The notes beneath the pieces were generated by a model. The model did not search any database, was not told the DNA's origin, and saw nothing but the letters and a program-made list of their open reading frames with translations. Both the position numbers and the translations under genes were made by a program. This document shows, piece after piece, positions 23,701-36,848 of a DNA stretch of 64,000 nt. The DNA comes from Combretum micranthum (lineage: Eukaryota; Streptophyta; Magnoliopsida; Myrtales; Combretaceae): positions 124,001 through 188,000 of the forward strand of contig JAMXBD010000640.1 of assembly GCA_024138025.1 (NCBI GenBank). Reading direction: 5' to 3'. Within the stretch, counting starts at the first letter, position 1, and the number at the start of each line of letters is the position of its first letter.

Positions 23701-24950
23701 CTTCCTCTTTGTTATTACTACTTTTCTAACTAATTTGAAGTTGTACTTGTCTCAATTATACTTTTATCTTATTCAATGAGGAAAACAAAGACGAAAAATG
23801 AGATGTCAAGTTGGGGAAGAGTTTGCCATTCAAATTGACACTATGTTTTGAATTTAAAAAAATAAAAGATAAAGAACAATCTCAACTTGCAATATGGAAA
23901 GTTTGATAATAGACATATAAAAATAGAATCTCAACTTGTAATTTTACCCATATTGTGGGAAAAATTTAGTAATTGCCATAAAATATTGTCACATATTGAA
24001 TTCTAGATTGCATGCACCCACCACTAAGCATTTTAAGTAGCATATAATTTTCATCGAAACCTTTATTTAAAGTTTAATTTAAAATATTACTTTACATGTC
24101 CCTTAACTTAACTAATCAATTATTTTTTAAGAGTACCCCTTATATTTTTACGTATCATTTGGATTATCCATGTTAAAAATTATATTTTCATATTTATGCA
24201 TACCTTTTCTTTTCTTCTTTTTTATTTTTTCTTTTTGGGTAATTGGTAGAACACGGATCAACATCACTTTGCTATTTCCACTCATGTAGTCAAAAGCCAA
24301 ATGCAAGTGTCAAGTTAGTTAGGATAATAATTATTTAGAGAACAAACAGACAATCTCACATCCCATTTTTATCAAGTAGACTGTTAGGGGAAATAAATTT
24401 CCAGATGGAAATTAAGTTGGCCGAATGTTTAACATGAGTTGTCAACAAATCCACATTATGGATCTTTCACCATGATGGCTACTTAATTGACTAAATTTAG
24501 CTAGATGGTAGGCATAATCTCACTTAGATATGTTTCTATGGTCACTTTAATTACTTAATTAATACTTCATGCTTGTGTTACCTACCAGCTAAGATATATT
24601 ATATAGGGTTTAGTGGCATTGCTTTTCTAGCAATTAGAATAAATTGAGCTTAGCATAAATTGCACTGTTGTTTGGTAAATTTCCTTATCTAGATAGGAAA
24701 AAGCTTCAACTGTTTGCCTTACGATATAGACTTTAATCCAAGAATAGATAGAATTAAGAAAAAAAATATAAAGCTAAAATATGATATTCATTTTTGTTGG
24801 TCTTAGTAAAATTGTCAACTTATCATTTTATTTGTTGCTATAGAGATCCTACCATAAACTATAAGATACATCGTATGTGATCAATATATTGCAAAACAAC
24901 AAATAAAATAAATATGTCATGCACTAGACAATTCGTGGCTGAGTTACTAG
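20762..24950. other. SKL2 upstream region and AT-rich intergenic DNA
   Basis: The first few hundred bases hold the SKL2 promoter and leader, with no clear TATA box that I would defend. The rest is AT-rich with no supported frame. Open frames at 20598-20856 on the + strand are antisense to SKL2 exon 1 and its leader. Confidence 0.55.
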
Positions 24951-24959
24951 GAGACCAAT

Positions 24960-25650
24960 CTACCTCTAATTGCATATAAAATAATCGATCAAACTGAAAA
25001 ACTGAATTGAAATCAGAAACTAATTTGAAAAAATATTGTTAATGGATCAATTAATTTTGATTTAGTGTTAGAGTTTTTAATTTTTTTAACTTTCTGTTTT
25101 CGTTAAGTGGTCCAAGATATATATGCATATGTATATGTATAATATATAAATATAATAAATATTTTAAAAATATAAATAGATAGAAATTATGTCTTAAATT
25201 AACTTTTAACTATTGTGTTGTTGTCGTGTTACATTTGGTATATGGAGAATCCATAGATTTTAATTTTTTAAGGTTAATATTGAATTTTAAGTTTTATGAA
25301 CTAGTATTAGACTTTTGTTATTATTTGATTTGTTGATTTGTAATTTTTGAATATAACTATGATATTTGACTTATTAATTTGCAATTTTTGAATGTAATCA
25401 TGAAACAAAAGAGTTTAATTTTTTTAGATCATAACTGAAAATATGGTTATCCACAACTTTTAGTTAACTATTATGTTGAATAGTTAAAAAACGAAAACAA
25501 AAAAATTAGTCGAAATTAATGGTTAACCATTAAGATGGTTAACTATTAATAACGATCGATTTCAGATTAAGATATTAAAAAACCAATCACTTTGATTTGG
25601 TTAAAAAAAGGGTTATGGACTGGCTAACCGAACCGTGCTTACACTTGTCC
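24960..25650. mobile_element. Possible hAT-like MITE
   Basis: AT-rich block ending GGCTAACCGAACCGTGCTTACAC, close to the GAACCGTGCTCACC terminus of many plant hAT MITEs and similar in style to the block ending at 15600. The left end is not defined and no target duplication was found. Confidence 0.3.
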
Positions 25651-26449
25651 ACCTCATGAAGTTTCTTTCCCTAAGAGCCATGATGCATGTCTTTTCTTGT
25701 TTTAATACCAAACTAATATGGACTTGACAAAGGGTTTTTAATTTAATGTGAAAATTGATTTTTTTGTTTTTACTAATTAAATAAATATAATATTAAGATA
25801 TAAATGTAATTAATATTCGATAAAGGCCACAAAAATTAAAAATGGATTAGTGAATCTTCTTCTCATCTACTACTTCAATCATTTGCTTATATAATAGTGG
25901 TATGCCTTTTAGATGTATCAATTTTGTCTCCTTCTCTACAAATTTGTTCTTGTCTTCTTTAAACAACACTTCTCCTCTTTTGGTGCAATCATCTTTTCAA
26001 TCTCCTCAACTTTTCATGAACAGTGTTCTTCTCTGCTTTCTTTTCATAGTAAACACTCTTCTTTGGTTTCACTTTTATTACCTTCATCTCCATTTTCTTA
26101 TCGCTTTGGTAATAATTTGGCATGAACATATTTCTCGTCATCATCTTCATTAATGTCCACGTTCACACTTCATCCTCATCAATCATATGCCTCTCTTTTT
26201 GTAATTTATTCCACCACAAGTTAGCATAACTTGTAAAAGCTAGAGATGCCTTAATTACCTCGATCCGTTCATCCCATTCATAATAGATTAATAGCTTTTT
26301 GATTCATTACACCCAATTCAATAGCACCTCAAGCCTTGTACTCCAAAAATAATGAAGTATCACATGTTCGTCATTAAAGGTTTCTAAAAGAAACATCACT
26401 CTATGCTTTCAAGTCTTTCGTTAAGGCTCCAAAAGTCCACTAGTGATTA

Positions 26450-27480
26450 CTTTGAGATCTTGTCTCTTGCGTAAAGCCACAAGTATTCCCGTTTTTAAAA
26501 AATCTATATGGGTGTAAGCTACAACAAGCTTAGTGAGATATTTCTCATCATTCGTACCAATAATCAAAGACAGACAAGGTTATTGAATCCAAATGTATGC
26601 TATGCATACTATGCAACAACCATATGAGCACACAAGTATGTATGGATATCCAAAAACCATATATAGAATGGACTTATACCCTATGTGTCAAAGGTTAAGG
26701 AATTTGAATTTAAAGGTCTTCACGATCTTCATTGCTAGTCTCTAAGCATTTGCTCATAGCGATGGATCAGCATGGCTCATCCTTAGAGTTGTTCCCCATA
26801 CGACTTAGTTCTCTTAAGACTAAGTTAGGCTACCTTAGTCTTTTTGATTTTTCACGTAGAAGTAGCAGCCTTCAACATGTGACTCGACGGATGCAATGCA
26901 TGCCCGTTTCATTTATATCAAAGTCAAATATAGTTAAATATGCTTAAAGGTGATCAAACAAGTATCATACACACATAACCAACATGTAATGTTGATGGTG
27001 TGCTTAAACACATTTATTGGTTTCGATATGCTTAAGATCCCTTGTCACTTATTCATAGAAGCACATACATATATACCCATAATCCCATACATATTCATTT
27101 TTATCTATACTTATAAGACTAAGGAAACTATTTACAAGTACAAATAAGGTAACAAATCATAAGGAAAAACTCACTTGTCCATAGTGCATTCCTTAGTCGA
27201 AGTGATCTTCTAGATTCGTAGCTTTAGGATCCTTATTACTTGAACATGAAAGCTAAAATGAGTGTCTTGATTCAACTTCACCTAAACTTCTATTTCTATG
27301 GTTACTATTCTCACTATGTTTCTTGGTTACTTAGGTTAGATCTTAAAACGGTCATGACTTGGTCATTTTAACTTCGATTTTCTCATATGAGTAGCTGATC
27401 TCTACCTACTTTGAATGCTTTATCAATTTCTAAGGTTATTTAAAAAATTTAAGGTCATTTAGGTCTCAGAATCAGAGGGG
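26450..27480 (-). mobile_element. Eroded relative of the giant LTRs
   Basis: Short shared stretches place this with elements C, C' and B. GTGTAAGCTACAACAAGCTTAGTGAGATAT is the complement of text near 43500. The block around 26620-26690 (GAGCACACAAGTATG, GAATGGACTTATACCC) parallels 34470-34530. The block around 27340-27470 (AAAACGGTCATGACTTGGTCATTTTAACT) parallels 35200-35340 and 62480-62600. Ends cannot be traced; the original probably extended to both sides. Confidence 0.55.
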
Positions 27481-29300
27481 TTAGATTGTGAAATATCCCA
27501 AACCTTCATCTAACTAAATTAGAAATGACTTAATTAAATATTATAATAGGTGGCTAATTTTGAACATAGTTTAGATTGTTTAAATAAATAAAAGAAGGAA
27601 ACAACAGAATATGTTTAGACAATTTGATATAATTAAATTAGTAAATAGGTTAGTTTAAAATTTGAGATTTTACATATTCCTTTCATTATTGTCTATTTGT
27701 TTCATCTATTTATTTCAACAAGATCAAATTTCATAACCTTTTCCAAATTTGTCAATTATAACTCATTTTCTTCCTTATCAAATCTCTAATTCCTTAAACA
27801 TTAATTATAAATGTTTAGTGGATTCTTAGATCCCTAAACTTTAACCTAAAATTTCATATCCTTAACCCCCATCAATTTTGAAATCACCTGCCTATCTAAA
27901 AACATTAGTTCTTAAGCCAAACCCAAATAAACTACCAATTTAATATAAACTAAATTCCTAAACCTTTGAATTTTAGTTAAACTTCCATCTCCTTAATCTC
28001 TATAAATTTTGATTCATATGCCTGTTTAAAAAATATCATTTTAAACCTAAACTCAATTTAAATACTGGTTTCTTGTAAATTAAACTTTTAATTTATATTT
28101 CTAGATCAAGTTATTAATTTATAATATATATATTCTTAAATATTTTCTAATTATTTATGATACTTAAAATAAATATAAGAAAGGTTTAAACATGGAGCTC
28201 TTACCCTAAACTATCTATGACCTTTTATCTTTTTTTTTTCCTTTTTGTTTTCTTACTTGCCCCTTTCCTTCTTCTCTTTTCCTTTTTGTTTCCTCCTTTT
28301 CTCTCTTCTTCTTCTTCTTCCTTTCTTTCTCAAACTTTGAACCCAAAATCTCTGTTTCGAGAAGATCATGGCAGAAATCAAAGTTAAAAAACAAGATAGG
28401 AAGTGCAAAACAAGTTTAAAGTAGCTTAATAACCAAGAAAGAAGTGTAGTGGTGGAGTTTTGTTAGTTTGAATTCATTAAACAAGTTGTTGTTTATCCTT
28501 GTTTTAAATTGATGATATTGCATGTATATGATGGATTAATGCTAGTTATATGTAGGATTTAAAATAAAACTTGTAAACTTGTAGTGTATGAACTCATAGG
28601 CTAACACCTAAGTGAGATCATGCACGTTAGAATTAGAATTTTGATGAAATATGAAGTAAAAACATGTATATAGATGTTATAAATGATGATTCTAAGTTTG
28701 TATGCTGAGTATAAGATATTAGATTAAAAAACGATGCAAATCAAGTAATAAAATAGGTTAAGTTTTGAAGAAAACAAATAGAATAAAGAGAAAGGGTTGA
28801 ACACAAGATGCTATGATTAGCCGTGCTCCTTATTGTTGCCTGAAAACACATGTTTTTAACTTACCAGTGGAGAAGCACACCCAGAACACAGCTTGCCCTA
28901 TCCAACTGTGCTTCTCTTTGACCTCAAAAGCTTAAAGAATACATGTTTTCTAGAACAACACAGTCAAGAACACGAGGTAATATATCTACCCATGCTTGTC
29001 TCTAGTCTAAAAACTTAACCAATTTTAAAAGAACATGGGGGAATATATGTGCCCGTGTACTTTTCTAGCCCTTTCAAAGCTTCACCTTTTCTCATCTAAA
29101 TTGCATGAAACTTGAACCTGCTCATTCCCTGACCTTAAGTGACCCTCTAAGGCTTACCAAATACAAATTTAACAAGTACTAATACCCTAATTATGATGTA
29201 AATCATCTAAACACATTAAGTCTGTCGAGCTCGAATTTTGCTTCTTTTTTCCTAAAGGTCCCGATCCATATCAAACTCGGCCTATTTGATACGGATCACT
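27480..29300. other. Repeat-like AT-rich DNA of unclear class
   Basis: This contains a pyrimidine-rich stretch (28200-28330) and a segment with ACACGAGG-like and GTGCTTCTCT-like text (28870-29060), as seen in LTRs of plant gypsy elements. It is probably more of the eroded LTR to its left, but I cannot align it confidently. Confidence 0.35.
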
Positions 29301-29604
29301 TGACAAGGAACTAGTAGGGTTTTCGTAAAAAGCCTGGTTTTCAAAAAAATATTTCGATTGGAGTTGCCACTGGCTAAAGCCGGAAAAAAGGTGAACTAGA
29401 ATTCAAATGGGTGGTTTGGTTTCTAGTTCGACCATTAGTATGCATGAAAAACCAGAAATTGATGAGTCAAGGGGCTACTATTTTAAAACATAAATCGTTA
29501 TCTAGGCTTTAAATGGGCTTTAGAAATCTTGAATTATATGGGCTAAAGAGATTAATTTTGGTTTTTCAGTTTTTTTTTTTATTTTTTATTTTTAGTCTTT
29601 TTTT

Positions 29605-29706
29605 AAAAATATATTTACATATTTACAAAAATATTTTTAAAAATATATTTACATATTTACAAAAATATTTTTAAAAATATATTTACATATTTACAAAAAT
29701 ATTTTT
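29605..29706. repeat. Three exact copies of a 34-bp AT-rich unit
   Basis: The unit AAAAATATATTTACATATTT plus ACAAAAATATTTTT starts at 29605, 29639 and 29673. I see no difference among the copies. It lies within the putative host LTR. Confidence 0.85.
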
Positions 29707-30591
29707 TTTTTGTTTTAAAAAAAAGATCCTAAAAGTTTTTTGTTTTTGTGACTGCCCGTAGGTGCCTACGTATCTGCTAGCCGGAATCAGGTCTCCGTAG
29801 TTCGTTTTGATTTTTGTAAAACTTTAGTGTGTTTGTTTGTTTTTAATTGTGAAGAACCGCTAAGTTTAAGTTGTTTAGCAAATTTGATTTTGATTTTCGA
29901 AATTCCTAAGACATCTAATTTTTATTCTTCTTTTAAAAAAAATCCCTAAAAGAAGTTATTTTTAGAAAAACCCCATTTATTATTATTTTTTAATTTAGAA
30001 AATAACTAAGTGATATTTATATAAATTGTAAGCTAAGAAAACATTTTTTTTAATAATAATAGTATATACTATAGATATTATATATATATATAATAGACAG
30101 GTAAAGAGAATTTTTGTTGTTTTTTGCAAATTTTTTCATTTTTAGTATTATTAATTTATTTTTTAATAAAAAGATGATAAATAATAAAAAAATATTTACA
30201 AGGATGATTTGCTAAATAATAGATCATTAACATCACAAACATGCATCAAATTCAACATAAATTATCAAAGAAGACCTAAAAGATAATAATCCTAAGACTG
30301 TTATATATATATATTGTTGATTTTCATGGTTTATACTCAAACTAAAACTTATCCTAAAATTTATTTATCATATTAATATTATTATATACATACATAGATA
30401 TAAATTTGTTGAATTTTTTTTATAATTTAACCAAAAATCATGTTTAAACTAATCCTAAATAATTAAAAAAAATACACTATTACTAATAATACATATTTTT
30501 TTATTTTTATTTTTATATTATTATTACTATATATATTTCTATTCATTTTTATTTCTTACTATTTTCTATTTTTTATTATACTAGTGTATCT

Positions 30592-30607
30592 TATAATAAT
30601 AATAATA

Positions 30608-30641
<34 letters not shown>
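30592..30641. repeat. (ATA)n microsatellite
   Basis: About 16 TAA/ATA trinucleotide repeats with one interruption. Typical plant simple repeat. Confidence 0.9.
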
Positions 30642-31380
30642 CTAACTAATTAAAAAAGAGCCTTGTCAATTGGCTAATCGGCTTTGTTAGAGGTTGTTGG
30701 GTTCAGATTCGACGATGGTGTTTGGAGGTGGTGGTAGAGCTGGCGATGATGGTGCTTAGAGGCGATGGTAGGAGTTGGCAACGATGGTCGGAGAGATGGC
30801 AGCAGTGGTTGAGACAATTGGGTTCGATGGTTAGAGCGGTTGAGAAAGCTAGATTTGGTGGTTAGAAAGTGGTAGTGTTGGGGTGGTTGAGACTAGGGAA
30901 GTCAAGGGGTCGAGTTCGGTTTTCAACAAGGATGGAGGCAGAGGTGAGCTTTGAGTTTAAGGGTTGGTGGTGTATGGCCGTTTGGAAATGATGGTAGTCG
31001 CAAATTCTCAGATCTGGTGTTCGAAAGAGACAATCTGATAATTTTTTCTTGAGCTTTATTTTTATTTTTATTTTTTTGCTTTTTCTTTGGGGAATAGAGA
31101 GGAGGTGGATGACAGCCATTAATGGCTGTTACAAGCTTCGAAAGGTAGAAAAATGGGGAGTCGGTTGGGGGTTACGAAAGTAGATCGTCGGCAGTTATGG
31201 AATTTGAAGGATCGGAGAAGTTACAAATATGAAATTGATTTGTTTTAAAACACTTTAATGGTCAAATATAAGAGGAATATGCCCCCTTTGATCTTCTAAA
31301 CAGAAAAAATGGAGCTCGAAACGAGCTTGAATGGAGTTTGTTCGAGCTCCATACAATAAAAATAACGAAAAAATTTGCCT

Positions 31381-31455
31381 GATTACAAGTTGGAGTAGAG
31401 TCGAACCTCAGCCTCTCTTGTAACATTCCCACGCCTTAACCAGTTGTGCTGAATT
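31381..31455 (-). other. tRNA-like remnant with A-box and B-box words
   Basis: On the - strand CAGCACAACTGGTTAAGGCG (A-box-like, 31440-31452) is followed by GGTTCGACTCT (B-box-like, 31397-31407), about the spacing of a tRNA gene. The T arm pairs only weakly and no clean anticodon arm or acceptor stem forms. I call it a tRNA-derived remnant in the LTR, not a working tRNA. Confidence 0.45.
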
Positions 31456-31907
31456 TTTTCCTCATTAATTAGTCCATTTCAAATATATTTAACCTAGCCA
31501 AACTAGGCTTAATACAATTCTAATGAAAATGAGCCAAATTTGGTACGGGTTTGGGATCCAAATTAATTTCCAAATATAGCCTAAAACATGACAAGATAAA
31601 TAATAAGTCCAATTTTTTTATATTTTTTATTTTCTTGTTTTTCAAGTTTTTTATTTTAATTCTAAAAGCTTATTTACTAAAAGATGGGGTTTTTTCATAT
31701 TTTTTAATCTTTTTTTATTTTCTAATTTTTATATTCTTTTTTTTTTAATTTTGTAATTTTTTGTTGATTTTTAATCTAACTAATTTTCTCTCTTCTTTTT
31801 TTTGTATTCTTTTCTCTTCGTTTTTTATGATTTTTTAAATTATTTTTCTTTATTTTATTTATTTATTTATTTTTTTTTTAAAAAGGAGCAAAAATGAGAT
31901 ATCGACA

Positions 31908-31920
31908 GCTGCCTCTCTTT
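31908..31920 (-). promoter_or_regulatory. Polypurine tract of the Tat-like host element
   Basis: On the - strand AAAGAGAGGCAGC lies immediately before the TGTCGATATC start of the 3' LTR. It is purine-rich with one CpC-proximal break. This is the position where plus-strand DNA synthesis is primed in LTR retrotransposons. Confidence 0.65.
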
Positions 31921-31953
31921 ATGGTGGAGTTTAAACAAAACTCCACTATAAAG
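31917..31953. repeat. Hairpin of 16-bp arms beside the polypurine tract
   Basis: CTTTATGGTGGAGTTT and AAACTCCACTATAAAG are inverted copies with one mismatch and a 5-nt loop (AAACA). The hairpin overlaps the start of the polypurine tract. Confidence 0.85.
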
Positions 31954-32044
31954 AAAAAAAGACACCATTTTTGCCAAAGACCTAAACTTGGCGGATTAAA
32001 CTACAAAACTTCACCGTAACAAGCAGGGATTTTAAGAATGGTTA

Positions 32045-32600
32045 ACTTTGTTAGCCAAGGATTTTTTGAAAAAGGTCATTTTAATAGATAAGGATTTTCG
32101 TCACCTTGATAAACAAGGATTTTGGTCATCTTGATAGCTAAGGGTTTTTGAAACTGTCACCTCGATAAACAAGGGTTTTTTGGGTCACTTTGATAAACAA
32201 GGGTTTTGGGTCATCTTGATAAACAAGGGTTTTGGGTCACCATGATAAATAAGGGTTTTTGGGTCACCTTGATAAACAAGGTTTCGGGTTACCTTAATAA
32301 ATAAGGATTTGGTCACCTTGATAAATAAGGGTTTTGGGTCACCTTGACAAACAAGGATTTTGGTCACCTTGATAAATAAGGATTTTGAAAAAGATCACCC
32401 TGATAAACAGGGATTTTGGTCACCTTGATAGCTAAGGGTTTTGATCACCTTGATAGCTAAGGGTTTTGATCACCTTGATAAATAAGGATTTTGGATCACC
32501 TTGATAAATAAGGGTTTTGAAAAATCACCCTGATAAACAGGGATTTTGGAAAGGATTACCTTGATAAACAGGGATTTTGAAAAGGATCACCAGAAATGTT
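32045..32600. repeat. Satellite-like tandem array in the host 3' UTR
   Basis: About 20 copies of a 24-33 bp unit of the form GGTCACCTTGATAAACAAGGGTTTT. Variants of the core are GATAAACAAGG, GATAAATAAGG, GATAGCTAAGG and GATAAACAGGG. Unit length wobbles through G/T tract changes and AAAAGG insertions. It lies between the integrase stop (near 33715) and the polypurine tract, so in the 3' UTR. Tat-lineage 3' UTRs are known sources of tandem repeats. Confidence 0.95.
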
Positions 32601-33053
32601 GGGGGTTTAAAAAGATTTATCTAGTTTGAAAGAAACTTTAGTAGCCAAAACACTTTAAGAAATAGAATTTGTCAGATTCCACACAAAAGTAAGCTTGTTA
32701 ACCGAGGCTTTTATTTGTTTCAACTCTACTGAGGAATGTTGTATTAGGGTGTATTTTCACTTGACTTTAGTGAGTCATGTTATCTTACTGGGTATATAGG
32801 GTAAGCACTCATTGGGGAGATTGATTCTATGTAATAGGATGAAGTTTAGTGTACTTACTTGGATAAGGGAGATCATGCCCATTCTAGTTGCTCTTTTAAT
32901 TTCACAATAATCACTTGGAGGTCAAATTCCGATTCAATTGGGTACCAACAGCGAGACCCAGGGATCCATAATTCTAACTTGAGTTGTGTCCTTGCGACAC
33001 AACGTTGAATATTATCCTTTTGGGAATGTCCCATGAGAAGCTTACTGTTTTAC

Positions 33054-33300
33054 AACTTCAAGCATTTCAAGCATAACAAGCTTAACAATCTTTTTAATTC
33101 GCTTACATGGACTGGATGATGTTTTGTAACTGATAATTTGATGTATCCAAAATGACCTTCACATTTTCTTATCTTTTAACTTCAAGCATTTCAAGCATAA
33201 CAAGCTTAACAATCGTTTTAATTCGCTTACATGGGCTGGAGGGTGTTTTGCGACTAGTGATCCAATGTGTCTAAAATGACCTTCACATTTTCTTGTCCTA
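33054..33300. repeat. Tandem duplication of 124 bp in the host 3' UTR
   Basis: AACTTCAAGCATTTCAAGCA opens both copies, at 33054 and 33178. Both run through CGCTTACATGG and AAAATGACCTTCACATTTTC. Roughly 15 differences separate them. Confidence 0.85.
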
Positions 33301-33712
33301 GAAGTGTCACACCTGGCACCTTCTAATCTTTTCATCTACACTTGAATAATTTTCTTCCATCTTTTCTATTAGGAGCTTTCGTTGGGATTTGTTGTAGATT
33401 ACACTGCTCAAATTGTTCTGAAAATCAAATGTTTATTCTTCCGTAACTGGTAACAAGAAGGGTGAGTCTATACAACAATAAAAGTCTCTTTTCAAGATAA
33501 GAAGCCTAAGTAAAGCAGGGTCGTGTGGAAAGTACACGTGTGTGAGGTTTTGTGAGAGTGTGATTTTGTGTAGATTTTTACTTGTGAAAAGTGGATTAGC
33601 TTACTGAAAGGAAGGAGGAGGTAAGATGGTCTATCGCCATTAGTCCTTTCTTGATATTGTTTTCATTCACAACAGATAAGAATGTGATAGCAAGGAGATA
33701 AACCATTATTTT

Positions 33713-33941
33713 ATTCAGGGATAATAAAGTTTTACAGCATCTGCATTTATAGGGTCCCTCAGAGTTGACCCATCCATTTCAGTTAATATCAGTGCACCCT
33801 CTGTCATGGCTTTCTGGACTATATAGGGTCCTTCATAATTCGAGGTGAATTTTCCTCTCGGGTCTTGAGCATTCGATAATACCTTTCGAAGAACCAAGTC
33901 TTCTGCTTGAAAATTCCTGGGTCGCAATTTCCCATTGAGTG
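33713..33941 (-). pseudogene. C-terminal end of the host integrase
   Basis: The - strand reads LNGKLRPRNFQAEDLVLRKV, then DPRGKFTSNYEGPYIVQKA and a tail ending VKLYYP and stop. This matches the C-terminal DNA-binding part of Tat-type integrases. It is separated from its catalytic core by element C. The preceding residues ...RIIHS lie at 37745-37760, so the frame is continuous once C and one target copy are removed. Confidence 0.85.
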
Positions 33942-36848
33942 TGTCACGCCCCAAAGAATACCTTAAACGTAACAGTCTACTGCATGCTAAACGAAACTTA
34001 AGAATCACTACTACAATTATTCAAGAGTCTTGCATTAGTATGCAAGACATTCCCTTCCGACAATAGAATACATGAACAATTGGAGATAGATAGTTCAACT
34101 TGATAGGGTAAGCATAAAAACATAAACCACAGATATCTCAGGATCAGTTACAAAGCCTTAAGGGGCATTCCCCCGCTACACAAAAGTCTAGGTATTATCT
34201 TCTTGGTTATGTTCGATAGTTTTAAGGTTTACTACTAAAGACTGTATAGAACTAATCATGCACTTCTAAGGAGATAACTCATAGTTTCACATTACCTGAT
34301 TTGGCCAAGTCCGGACGCAGCTATATATATGGGAACTGCATTAGAAAGAAACTGTGGGGGTATGAGCGACGCTAGCTTAGTGAGTTTCACTTCCAAAATT
34401 AAATACTCATCAAGAAATATATATATATATATATATCAGGAAAGTTATATTAACAACCATATGAAATGCACAAGCACGTGAGCATACAATACATAAAACT
34501 TTCCGGGAGTCCTATATTGAATGGATTTACACCCTCCATTCGGGGTTAGTTGTTTCAGGCCCATACGACCATAGATTTCAATTTTTCTCATTTACATTGT
34601 GGTTGATATAGGTGCCCACCCACACATAATTTTGTAATTGATATAAGTGCCTACACCACTACCATTTCAATTTTTGGCCATTATGCCAACATTCGAGTTT
34701 ATAGGCCCCTCGTTGCCCAACTATTATGCCTTCTTCCCACAAAGGTATAATAACCTATGCAATGTGACTCAACATATGATATGTATGGTCAATTTGATTA
34801 TAAGATCATGGCATATTAATTAGCGATTTAGGGGCGATCACAGATATTGTAGACACTTCAATTCTATACTACATCATGCAATATTTACAGCAATTCCATT
34901 TCGATATACTTATCATCGATTCAATCAATTAGAATTCACATGCAGGTTCCAATTTTATCTTGCCCTAATCTAGTGCCACTATCACTACAAGCACAAGCAT
35001 AAGCATATAATTTAAAGATAGTGAACTCATTTGGCCATGGTCTCCGGTCTCTAATGGTAGTGATCCAGAAACACGAATTTCTCCCGATTCTAAAATCACC
35101 TAAACGAAAGAAATACCCCTATGAGTATTTCATACCATAACTAATTCCAACTTTTCAAATAGAACTCTTTGAGTTTGTAATTTCTATGATAATTGGAAAT
35201 TCCAACTTAAAACGACCATAACTTAGTCATTTTAACTCTGAATTTCGCAAATAAGCTATCGATTGCTATCTACTTCGAAAGATCTATCTATTTATGATGT
35301 TATTACTAAATTTTGAAAATGTTTAGGTCTTGGAATGTTTGGATTAGATCTGATCAATAACTAGAATTTGAAATTCCGAAATTGTTTTGTGAAATTTGCA
35401 TTATTTCTATCAAGTGTATTATATATACATGCAATATCTACAAGTTATGATCATGAATGACATGATATGAGCTATCTACATATAAATTCTTAATGATTTT
35501 TTATTAAAAAGAATTGTTTGGAAGACTTTTACTTCGCAACAATTTCAAGAACACTTGATTGGAAAAACTAGCTTTATTCCTTTGAAAATCATGCATATTT
35601 TTACTATGATAAGGCCTTGATGACCTATATACCTAATACCTTCATTATCTTAATAAATTTCTTCATTTAAAGGTTGGAAAATAGATGTTTTAAGGTAAGT
35701 TTTGCCTAGTGACGGATTTTGCATAATTTTTTGAAAAAAAAATATTGCTTGATCTTAGTTGGAAAACTTTTTCTTTGTTTTAAGTTTCTACTTTGATAAA
35801 ACAAATTTACTCTTATAAAAATCAAGTCTTTATTTTATCTATTCCTTAAGACTTCTATTTTTCCATTAAAATACTCTTTTGACATTTAAATTAGGTGTTT
35901 AAGTGGGGGTTATTTAATCTTTCTAAAATTAAGTCCTAATCAAACCTATTCCATAAGGCTTTTATTTATTTAATAAAACTCTTGTTTTAAGATTGGAAAA
36001 TAGGTGTTTTCTTGATATTTCACCCTAGTTACGAATTTCAACATTTTTGTTGGTGTTGAATCATAGATCTAACTTAATCTTTATAACCCTCTTCTTGTTT
36101 TGAAAGTTTCTCTTAATAAAACCAAGCTTAACTTATAAAAATCACTCCTTTATGATACCTATCACCTAGGCCCTTCATTTTACATGTAAAACCTTCATTT
36201 TGAAGTTAGAAAATATGTTTTCTAAATGGTTCTTTCTCAAGATCCGAATTTTAAAAATCACTTTTTGATAGAAACAAAATGGATCTTGAGTTTTGATCAA
36301 CACCTTCATTAAGACTTTCATGTAGCAAGACTTTCATGCATGTAAAACAAATAGCTATATTATTTTAACTACTCTAAACAAGTATATCTACCATACTACT
36401 CATGCTATGAATGTAAATGCATCATGAAGAATATGTAGGTGAGAATAATAATGAAATATATGCATAAAATTTCTATAAAAACAATATATAACAATAATAT
36501 ATCAAAATACTAGTATATCAACTTTAATAACAAGATCTACACATTGTGATGGTAAAGATATCATGTTTTAGTATTTCCACAACCCTAGCATAAAGCTCAT
36601 GGGGATTTTTGGTGGAACCATACATGTATGACCTTGCCATTACAGGTTTTTATAGTGGTAGGTTTAAGATCTATTACCTATTTAGTGTTTGGAGGAGGAA
36701 ACTTGAAGAAAACAAAAGTATGTGTGTGTGTGTGTGCATGCTTGAGGGAGGGGGTCACGGTAAGAGTAGAGAGGAGAGGGAGAGAAATTTGCTTTCCAAA
36801 GTTTGATCTTTTGAAAAGAAGTGAAAGTGAAAGTGAAAGGTGAAAAAA

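Larger units (their letters stand above)
29300..31907 (-). repeat. Putative 3' LTR of the Tat-like host element
   Basis: On the - strand it begins TGTCGATATCTCATTTTTGCTCC directly after a polypurine tract, as expected for a 3' LTR of this lineage. Inside are AT-rich homopolymer tracts, a GGTGGT-rich block (30660-31000 on the + strand), a tRNA-like segment, and GCCTACGTATC-like text near 29770 that I associate with plant gypsy LTRs. The left end is a guess, because no TSD or second LTR is available to fix it. Confidence 0.55.

Noticed and set aside
32185..32367. 60-codon frame with repeated GDPK/LFIK words
   Set aside because: Translation of the tandem array; no independent evidence of coding.
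32045..32600. CRISPR-like array
   Set aside because: Units of 24-33 bp are directly adjacent with no unique spacers, and the genome is that of a plant; it is a tandem repeat in a retrotransposon 3' UTR.
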